Positions 56,881 through 64,000 of a stretch of DNA of 64,000 nucleotides are shown here, piece after piece. Numbering within the stretch: the first letter of the stretch is position 1; each line of letters begins with the position of its first letter. The position numbers were made by a program, and so were the translations under genes. The DNA is from Histomonas meleagridis. Lineage: Eukaryota > Parabasalia > Tritrichomonadida > Dientamoebidae. The stretch lies in the NCBI GenBank assembly GCA_020186115.1, contig WSYJ01000186.1, positions 1,843,501-1,907,500 on the forward strand. The letters are read 5' to 3'. Under the pieces are notes generated by a model. The model was not told the DNA's origin. It was given only the letters and a program-made list of their open reading frames with translations, and did not search any database.

Positions 56881-58185
56881 ATGTCAACAAAAAACAAACC
56901 ACAAAAACTTAAAAAAGGCAAATTCTTTGATATCATAAAAAAATTTGTTAAAATCAAACGAATAATATTTAATTTGACACAAGACAATTTAGAAATTTCA
57001 GTAGAGCAAACAATAAAATTACTTGATATAGATTTTCCATTTTCATTTAATTTGATAATTTGTAATTTTGTTTATAATGCATTTTGTTCAAATAAAGAAT
57101 TAGATTATATATTTTTAAATTTTTTAGAAAATATTCAAATAGAAGAAGAAAAAATCGAAAAATTTAATCCAAGTATTACTAAAATGTTTGAAAATTCTTT
57201 AGGTAAGACTGTGTCACAAGAAACATATTTTTTAAGGATAAAAATGATAGAAAAAAATTTAACTGATAAAAGTGTACTCGCAAAAATTGATCCAAAATAC
57301 ATTAGACATAGCGAAGTAAAAAATATGTATGCAGAAATTTATTCATTATTTGATTATTTCACAAGGAATCCCGCTAGCCCTAAAATAATTTCAGAAGAGG
57401 AAGAACAGGAAGAAAACCAAGAACTTGATAAGAAGTTAATTGAAGAAGGACAAAATCCAAGAAAAATTGCCAAAATAATAAGAAATGATGAAATAGAAAA
57501 ACTTCAAGAAATATCTGCACAAAATGATTTTGATTTTAATCAAGAAATTAGACCATCAATTTATGAAAAATGTTCATATATTAATCTCAAATATTATGTT
57601 ACATTAATTGATTTTGCTGCATTTTTTAGATCAGTGAAATGTTTTAAATATTTACTTATGAATGGTGCAAATGTTAAAAATGCAGGTAAATATGCAGTTG
57701 CAGGTGGAAATGAAGAAATTATTCATTTATGCGAACAAAATCATTCATCATTTAATGGTGCATATGAAGCAGCAATTCAATTTCATCAAAATGATATCTT
57801 CAAATATATTTATGAAAATAAATTAGAAGGTATTAAGAATTTAGAAGAATTAGGAAAGAAATGTTTAAGATGTTCCAACTTTGAAATTTTATCATTTTTG
57901 AGGAAAAATGGAATGAAGATAAACAATATGATTATTAATGAAACAGCTGAAATTGGAAATTTATATCTTTTAAAATATTTCCTTCATAAAAATCAAGTTC
58001 CAAATGATATATTAATTTATGCTACAAAATCAGGAAATGTTGAACTTGTTAAATACATTCTTGAACAAAAAGAAATTGATATTAATGCTGGGAATATTTA
58101 TATGAATTATTTTATATTTATTATAATAATTTTATATTTCAAAATAATATTTGGAGATTATTCAAAATATTTGAAACAGCACTAA
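56881..58185 (+). CDS. DUF3447-type ankyrin protein, 5' open part of a second spacer-interrupted gene
   Basis: The first coding part ends at NAGN (58095; 405 codons); the remaining 30 codons to the stop at 58185 are spacer translation and frame-shifted repeat. It shares the N-terminal helical domain and DUF3447-type signature with the gene at 10967 (KKLIEEGQNPRKIAKII, LIDFAAFFRSVKCFKYLL, KYAVAGGNEEIIHLCEQN), plus an acidic insertion (SEEEEQEENQE). Further modules lie at 58176-58271 (32 codons), 58352-58441 (30) and 58522-58662, the last ending in a proper stop. Removing the three 80-nt spacers would give one frame of 513 aa with a natural C-terminus. The product is probably a cytoplasmic protein-binding protein. 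Confidence 0.75.
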   Translation: MSTKNKPQKLKKGKFFDIIKKFVKIKRIIFNLTQDNLEISVEQTIKLLDIDFPFSFNLIICNFVYNAFCSNKELDYIFLNFLENIQIEEEKIEKFNPSITKMFENSLGKTVSQETYFLRIKMIEKNLTDKSVLAKIDPKYIRHSEVKNMYAEIYSLFDYFTRNPASPKIISEEEEQEENQELDKKLIEEGQNPRKIAKIIRNDEIEKLQEISAQNDFDFNQEIRPSIYEKCSYINLKYYVTLIDFAAFFRSVKCFKYLLMNGANVKNAGKYAVAGGNEEIIHLCEQNHSSFNGAYEAAIQFHQNDIFKYIYENKLEGIKNLEELGKKCLRCSNFEILSFLRKNGMKINNMIINETAEIGNLYLLKYFLHKNQVPNDILIYATKSGNVELVKYILEQKEIDINAGNIYMNYFIFIIIILYFKIIFGDYSKYLKQH

Positions 58186-58662
58186 TGTTAGCATCCAGAT
58201 ATCCATATGGATATATAGAAATAGTAAAATTACTTCTTAAACAAGAAGGAATTGATATTAATGCAAAAAATATTTATTTGTTTTATTGAAAATTTATTTT
58301 AATAATTTGAAATTATAAAATATTATTTGGAAATTATTCAAAATATTTGATACAGCACTTATGATAGCAGTTATATATGGGTATATAGAAATTGTTCAAG
58401 TTCTTATTGATCAAGAAGGAATTGATATTAATGCCAAAAATATAAGTTTTTTTTAATTAACATTTATTTTAATAATTACATATTTCAAAATAATATTAGG
58501 AAATTATTTAAATTATTTAAAACAGCACTTATTTTTGCATATAGCTCTCGAAAATTTGATGTTAAAGCAGAAATTATTAAAATACTTGAGCAAAAAAGAA
58601 ACAGTACAAATTACAATAAAAAGTCCTATACAAAGCCCAGTACAAAGTGTATCATATCCTAA
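58096..58662 (+). repeat. Ankyrin modules with three exact 80-nt spacers (locus 2)
   Basis: Spacers at 58096-58175, 58272-58351 and 58442-58521 are each exactly 80 nt and align without gaps to each other and to the 80-nt spacers of locus 1. Modules between them are 96 and 90 nt, and the terminal module with its stop is 141 nt, all multiples of three, while frames are 3, 2 and 1. Each module starts with TALM/TALI codons after a conserved WTATTTRAA end of the spacer. Confidence 0.88.
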
Positions 58663-59003
58663 ATTCTTGATAAAATCATATAAATAAATAGATTAGTTCA
58701 AAATTGACACTAACTTAACGATGATGTAAACAAAAGAAAAATGATTTCCAAACGATCGTTATTGTACTATTCAAATAATTGATATATTTATGTCAAAGTG
58801 ACAATCACATCGGTGCAACATACATAAAGTTAACAAAAAGTTCTCGAGTGAATAGGAGCACGTTAAAAACAAAAACTAAAGAAACATTTATTTGTATGTA
58901 ATCTTGATTAATGTACCGCAACGATATCGAAAAATGCAATTAAATTTTATATAATCTTTATTTAATCCATACAGCTTTAACTAATACGCATAAAACACAT
59001 ACT
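58663..59003. other. Intergenic between convergent genes
   Basis: 341 bp, AT-rich, no coding or RNA signal recognised. Confidence 0.5.
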
Positions 59004-61562
59004 TTAATCAGTCTTCGGGCATCCTACTGTCAAGAATTTCTCTAAATCAATGTTAATATTTGCCTGAATTTCTTCCATTGTTTGTTGGTCGCAAGTTTTC
59101 AGATATTCCAAGAACTTTACTCTTGTGTTATGTATATCGAATAATCTCAATTCGAATTCGTCTTCTACCGCAGTTCTTACGATATCATCTTCGACTTCTG
59201 CCTTTTTAAATGCAGAAATTATCAATGATGTTCTTGACTTCTTATCGACTTGTTCGAATTTTTCATGTGTATTAATGATCAATGTCATTAATTGCACACT
59301 ACTTGTGTTTTCTACCCACGCGCCGAAGATACTCCAAAAGTTATCTCCACAAATTTGTTGGAATATATCGAAATGTGATATTAACATTGACACCATCAAA
59401 GAAGGCGTATAATTATATTGCGATGGGTTTTCGACAAGTTTAACAACAACAGGCATTAACACGTTATAAGCTTGAATGATAATATCATCATTATAATTAA
59501 TGAACAAGAAAATTCGCGCGAGGAATTCAATCGATTCTGATGATTCATTCGAAAACTCGGAAAATATCTTTAAGACATTTATGCCTAACGTTAATAATTG
59601 TAATGCGTTTTCTGTAACATTTGCTGTATGAGGATCTTTCATTACTAAGTTTTCAAGGATTTTAAGACCTTTTAGTATGAAAACTTCATTGTTCATTATT
59701 GATGAAACATAATTTAATAAGGTCCAAAAGTTTGGATGAATTAAAGGTGCAATAACTATTAACTTCTCAATAAATTCAAGAACAATTTCTAATGTGCCAC
59801 TTTTAAGTTCTTGAAGAGAGTTAAAGATTTCATTAATTAATGTTGTGACAATTGTATCTTTTTCATTCGGGTCTTTGATTAAGTTTATGAATTTAATTAA
59901 TGATGACATTAATACACCCGAATATTCAATGCCATCAAATGAATTTTGGTAATATAAAAATGTTCGATATATTTCAACTGATAATTCGACCCCAATATTC
60001 GTCATAATTTCTCCAAAGAACTCCAACAAATTAGAAATCATTTCGATGAATTCATAATCATGAAACAATGAACTTAAATGGAAATACATTTCAACAATAT
60101 TACCAAGTAAATCTTTACATGCATTCATCACTACAATTTTTTGTGTTTTGTTTTCTAATAATTCTGAAAATGTCGTCGCTGCATAATATTGTACTAATAA
60201 ACATTGATCACCAATTAACATTGCGACTGTATAATACACATCAATACTTAAACATTCCATATTAAAATATTTAATGCCAAATAATCCGGCGCTTTTAATT
60301 AAATGATTTGATTCTTTACAAAATGAACTAAATAACATTACTAAGTTCGGACATAATTGTGGAAAATATTTAATAAAATTTTTGGCACATGCTGAAAATA
60401 AAAAGACAATCGATAATATATTTTGTGCACTATTATTAGCTGATATAGATCGTACTAATAATGAATATAATGAATAACATAACTCTTGTGATTCTTTGGC
60501 TTTCATTTGAATGGTTTCAAAGATATATGCGCGCGCTGGATTTTCATCAAATACATCTTCAAATTGAAACTTGGCTAAAAACATTGATGGGTTCTCAATC
60601 GAATCTTTTATGTCTTCTTCATCTAAGACAAAAAATGGTAAAAGAATTGAAATACAAAATGAATCAATTTGTTGTTTGATTAATTCCCATAATGGCTCGT
60701 AAAAAATTAATGAATTAAATAAACGTGAAAATGATGTTAAAAGTCGTTCTTGTTTGAATTGGGAAAAAAAGGTTAATATTGTTTGAAATAATGGACTAAC
60801 TTGTTGAATATCAATGACATTACAATAATTACGAATAACAATTGTAATGAATTTCATGAACTGTTTCGAAAAGTATAGATAATTTTCGGTGTTTTGGAAG
60901 GATAAAAGTAAATTAACTTTGCCAAATAAGATGGATATATTTTCTTGTAAAAATGGAATGGGTGATGATTTTATTAAATATGTAAGATTGTTGAAGCTAA
61001 TACTGTTAAGTATTAATGAATCTGTGGAGGATATAATTTGAATGGTATATGGTATGAGAAAAAATAAATTTTGGATTTCATCGTTCTTTCGTTGATAATT
61101 TATGTGCCTAAAAAGTGAATTAGATAATACTAAAGAAGCAAAACAACTTGTTTCATCTGTGGTAAAGCCATCTTTGATTATTGTGGTCAGCTCAGGAAAG
61201 CCATTTTGGATAAAAGAACAATTGACTAGAATAGAAGAGATATTGATGCAAATTTTTGGAAATTCATGAGAGCATTTGATGATGGAAAAAAAATTTATTA
61301 AAATTAAATTTTTGGATTCGGGAGGAAGGTCACTTGTCCAATGATTAACTATCATGTATTTTAGAAATATAAGCCCTGATTTTCTTATTTGTCCCGGATA
61401 TTGCGTATTTAAAATAATATGAATTAAATGAACGCAAAATTGTGGGTCCAGCATATAATGTTTAAGATAGTTTTCGGCCTCCATTATTTGATTCTGAGGA
61501 TTTGTTTGTGTTATCGAAAATGTAAGGTAAAGATTCCTAACAATGTTTTCCTCGTTCAACAT
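59004..61562 (-). CDS. Importin-beta family receptor (importin-7/8-like)
   Basis: 852 aa of HEAT-like helices. The N-terminus shows an importin-beta N-terminal domain: AENYLKHYMLDPQFCVHLIHI then IRKSGLIFLKYMIVNHW, the pattern of the importin-7/8 (Kap119) branch where the first repeats bind Ran-GTP. Several helices follow, e.g. LVMLFSSFCKESNHLIKSAG and VYYTVAMLIGDQCLLVQYYA, the latter like the conserved mid-region of importin-7/exportin-2. It is shorter than the animal protein (about 1040), mainly at the C-terminus. Role: nuclear import or export of cargo not identifiable from sequence. Unlike the receptor at 4559, it has no acidic loop. Confidence 0.8.
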   Translation of the reverse strand: MLNEENIVRNLYLTFSITQTNPQNQIMEAENYLKHYMLDPQFCVHLIHIILNTQYPGQIRKSGLIFLKYMIVNHWTSDLPPESKNLILINFFSIIKCSHEFPKICINISSILVNCSFIQNGFPELTTIIKDGFTTDETSCFASLVLSNSLFRHINYQRKNDEIQNLFFLIPYTIQIISSTDSLILNSISFNNLTYLIKSSPIPFLQENISILFGKVNLLLSFQNTENYLYFSKQFMKFITIVIRNYCNVIDIQQVSPLFQTILTFFSQFKQERLLTSFSRLFNSLIFYEPLWELIKQQIDSFCISILLPFFVLDEEDIKDSIENPSMFLAKFQFEDVFDENPARAYIFETIQMKAKESQELCYSLYSLLVRSISANNSAQNILSIVFLFSACAKNFIKYFPQLCPNLVMLFSSFCKESNHLIKSAGLFGIKYFNMECLSIDVYYTVAMLIGDQCLLVQYYAATTFSELLENKTQKIVVMNACKDLLGNIVEMYFHLSSLFHDYEFIEMISNLLEFFGEIMTNIGVELSVEIYRTFLYYQNSFDGIEYSGVLMSSLIKFINLIKDPNEKDTIVTTLINEIFNSLQELKSGTLEIVLEFIEKLIVIAPLIHPNFWTLLNYVSSIMNNEVFILKGLKILENLVMKDPHTANVTENALQLLTLGINVLKIFSEFSNESSESIEFLARIFLFINYNDDIIIQAYNVLMPVVVKLVENPSQYNYTPSLMVSMLISHFDIFQQICGDNFWSIFGAWVENTSSVQLMTLIINTHEKFEQVDKKSRTSLIISAFKKAEVEDDIVRTAVEDEFELRLFDIHNTRVKFLEYLKTCDQQTMEEIQANINIDLEKFLTVGCPKTD

Positions 61563-63021
61563 TGAGGAAATAATGTTTTCTCTTTTTGAAACAAATCCCT
61601 CTGAATTTTGTGAACGATGGAATTTTGTTAGGTGTCAAAGCGCTTGGATTTTATGATTTGTCTTGTCGACGTTCGCATTTTTTAAAACATTAAATTGTGT
61701 TAACAATGTCTTTATAATATTGTCATAAAAAATGATCATTTAGAAAATTTTTATTCATTCGTAACAAATTTTATTTTTCAAAAACAAGTTGGGCTTTAAA
61801 ATCTCTCAAAAACTTGGTCTTATTTATTAGTTGCATTAAAGGAAATAGTGTGTTAATCAAATTTTTAAATTCAGCAATTTCTATTTTATAGAAAGTGACT
61901 TTCTCTTTTAAAAGAGTTTGGGTGCGAAGAAAGAAGTGCAATTTTTTTTTCTATGATCATATAGAATTATTTCAATTATGAATAAAATTGACAGGAACTT
62001 TAGTGCTCAATATATAACCAATTAATTGTTATCAACATGATAGAACTTTAATAGGTAATATTTAAAATATTGTACATAGGATTTAAGAATTAGGTACAGT
62101 TTTATATTTGGTACCAACGGATATGTATCTAGTTTATAAATATGTTAAAACGAAAGTAGTGGCACAAGTTGACTGCAACACTAAATAAAAAATTACGCAA
62201 AGCCCAGGTTTAAGATAACCGCATTCTTTAATACCTACTAATCGAAAATAAAAAGATAACTTTATTGCTGATATATCAGTTACAGGTTATGATGGCGGTT
62301 GTAAAATTCATGTTATGTACTAAATTAATGGGAAAAAGATAAGTTCTAGAACTTAATCATGATTAATTAAAAATATTCTTAACAATAAGTTGGGAAATCA
62401 TTTTTATGGTTGATGTATAGACTATCCATCGTTTATTTCATCGAATGTAATATGATGGAGCAACTTTACCCTTCCAACTTTTGGGAATGTGCTTCATTCA
62501 AATGTCACATTTTTTTGTCAAGTTTACATATCGTTTTTTGATGAGGGAGGGGCTCGATTTTTTGAGCAAAAATTAAACTGTCATTTTTTGAATTTTTTTT
62601 TTAAAAGTTGTTTTAACCGTTGCCATATATGGCTATACCTCTCAAATTTGAGATAATTGCCACTTTTTACAACAAATTTTTTTATAGGTGCATATCATTG
62701 CTCATACATGTTCTTTCTTGTAGCAAACATATTGTTTTTGATACACATTTCCTCTTTTCAAGAAATAAAGAGAAATTTATTTCCAACCAAACAAATGTTT
62801 TCTTTTATTGATCTGACAAAACAATATTCTTCGCAACCCCAATTTTCTTTTGATATAGTCGCCCGTATGAAGCCTTTTCACTTTGCTAATTTTTATATTG
62901 AATATTCAAGTACAGCTCAAAGTTTTACAAGTTAACTTCAGAAAATTTTCTAATAATCTTTATATTTTTCATAATTTCTTTCATAAGAAAATTAATTTCT
63001 CAAAACATACACCATAAAGAA
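61563..63021. other. Long intergenic region, no gene accepted
   Basis: About 1.46 kb. Two overlapping plus-strand open frames (62620-62811, 62657-62935) are hydrophobic, lysine/phenylalanine-rich and lack family features. Poly-T tracts occur near 62590. It probably contains only the 5' flank of the BspA-like gene. Confidence 0.45.
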
Positions 63022-64000
63022 AAAATTAATCAAAGAATTCTTTTTTATATATTTGTTTTATTTTTAGTACATTCATTTGAGGGGTATTATGAGTCAAATA
63101 AAACTCTTACGATAAATGGACCCAATGACTTTGAAAGCGCACATGGTGAAAATGTTGAGAATGTTATAATTAATGATGGTATTGAAGAAATTGATGATTA
63201 TACTTTTTATGGATGGGAATCTTTACTTTATGTTAACATTGGTGATTGTGTTACTTCTATTGGGAATTATGCCTTTTATGCCTTTAATAATTTACAAAAA
63301 GTATTAATTGGAAATAATGTAAAAACAATTGGTGTATCTGCATTTAATGGTTGTATGTCATTATGTATCATCAATATTGGGGAAAATGTACATACAATTA
63401 AGTCATCTGCATTTAATAGTTGTTTAGCATTAACAAAGATTGAAATCCCAAATTTGGTCACTTCAATTGAAGGTTCTGTTTTTTCAGGTTGTACAAAATT
63501 AGAATCAATAATAATTGGGGAAAATGTTACAGAAATTAAAATTCAAGCATTTCAAAACTGTCAATCTTTAAAGAAATTCACAGTTCCAAATTTAGTGGAT
63601 TCAATTAAAGAGAGAACATTTTTTGGGTGTCATTCATTAGAATTATTAATAATTGGTCCAGTATCAGTGCAATTGATCGTTATGCATTTTATGAATGCAA
63701 ATCACTTAAATGTATATATTTTTATGGTAAAAATGAACCTGAATTCGGTAAATTTGTTTTTAAAGATGTTCCAGCACTATATGCGATGACTTTGACTTCA
63801 TATAGTAGTGATAAATTTGGGGAATTGCTTGCATCAAAAGGAACAACAATTGATGAATGTCATCCATGGCCAACACAACCAACCATGCAAACAAATTCAT
63901 TTACTTCATCAAATTCATTTACTTTATCAAATACATTTACTAAATCAAATACATTTACTTTATCAAATACATTTACTAAATCAAATACATTTACTCAATC
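63022..64000 (+). pseudogene. BspA-like leucine-rich-repeat surface protein, damaged and cut by window edge
   Basis: A signal-peptide-like stretch (ILFYIFVLFLVHSF) is followed by about six BspA-type (LRR_5) repeats of 23 residues: GIEEIDDYTFYGWESL, VTSIGNYAFYAF, VKTIGVSAFNGC, VHTIKSSAFNSC, VTSIEGSVFSGC and VTEIKIQAFQNC. There is no in-frame ATG before the signal-like stretch. A single missing base at 63660/63661 shifts the frame in the seventh repeat; past it the frame continues AIDRYAFYEC to a Ser/Thr stalk of SNTFTK-type hexapeptides (63891 onward) that runs off the window. In trichomonads BspA-like proteins are abundant adhesins, and many copies are pseudogenes. If the two faults are sequence errors this is a normal gene. 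Confidence 0.75.
63891..64000 (+). repeat. 18-bp hexapeptide repeats in the BspA-like stalk
   Basis: At least six 18-bp units encoding TNSFTS, SNSFTL, SNTFTK, SNTFTL, SNTFTK and SNTFTQ, continuing past the window end. The unit and periodicity match the stalk of the surface protein at 2116. Confidence 0.85.

Noticed and set aside
56748-56912. 54-codon helical open frame overlapping the second ankyrin start
   Set aside because: Could be a leader or small gene, but it has no similarity or promoter and overlaps the ankyrin start by 32 bases; too weak to list.
62620-62935. Two overlapping plus-strand open frames upstream of the BspA-like gene
   Set aside because: Hydrophobic low-complexity translation, no signal-peptide logic or family.
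63891-64000. CRISPR-like array
   Set aside because: The 18-bp repeats are in-frame codon repeats with no spacers.

Overview
The window looks like nuclear DNA of a parabasalid protist, most likely a trichomonad of the Tritrichomonas type. It is very AT-rich, and its genes are intron-poor, tightly packed and on both strands. The families are typical of that group: DUF3447/ankyrin proteins, a BspA-like leucine-rich-repeat surface protein, CXXC-type Rab and CaaX-type Rho GTPases, a flagellar CFAP69-like protein, and short upstream boxes resembling the trichomonad Myb-type (TAAC[C/G]G) and Inr (TCA+1YW) elements. Species assignment is an inference; no rRNA is present.

Layout. 0-4.6 kb is accessory: a longin-domain (R-SNARE) fragment cut by the left edge, a small hypothetical gene, a broken Rho GTPase, and a single-pass surface glycoprotein. 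4.6-10.5 kb holds an importin-beta family receptor, a tRNA-Thr(CGT), ADF/cofilin and an adenosylcobalamin-type (class II) ribonucleotide reductase. 10.9-14.4 kb holds an ankyrin gene, five further ankyrin modules separated by AT-rich spacers, and a choline-transporter-like gene that begins abruptly inside the last spacer. 14.9-28 kb has a Rab, a decayed antisense ankyrin copy, two LRR proteins, a beta-propeller protein, ribosomal protein uS12, a small coiled-coil protein, CFAP69 and a PLP decarboxylase. 28-42 kb has LeuRS, a mariner-like MITE, a non-RD kinase, a 1580-aa protein with a truncated ubiquitin-like C-terminus, a relic surface-protein tail and an Hsp70. 42-51.4 kb is one 3102-aa SPRY/HECT ubiquitin ligase. 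51.5-56.7 kb has small unknown genes, Erb1/BOP1 and V-ATPase subunit d. 56.9-58.7 kb is a second spacer-interrupted ankyrin gene. 59-61.6 kb is a second importin, and the right edge carries a damaged BspA-like gene.

The most unusual signal is in the ankyrin genes. At three loci, ankyrin modules of 30-32 codons are separated by homologous AT-rich spacers. Five of the eight complete spacers in the two better-preserved loci are exactly 80 nt, two are exactly 60 nt and one is 63 nt. The spacers sit at the same place in every repeat, contain stops or shift frame, and lack standard trichomonad splice signals. The modules they separate nevertheless stay open. This could be an undescribed class of introns, or a silent cassette store.

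Most remaining genes are housekeeping: translation, ribosome assembly, nuclear transport, proteostasis, actin and membrane traffic. They are not organised as operons.
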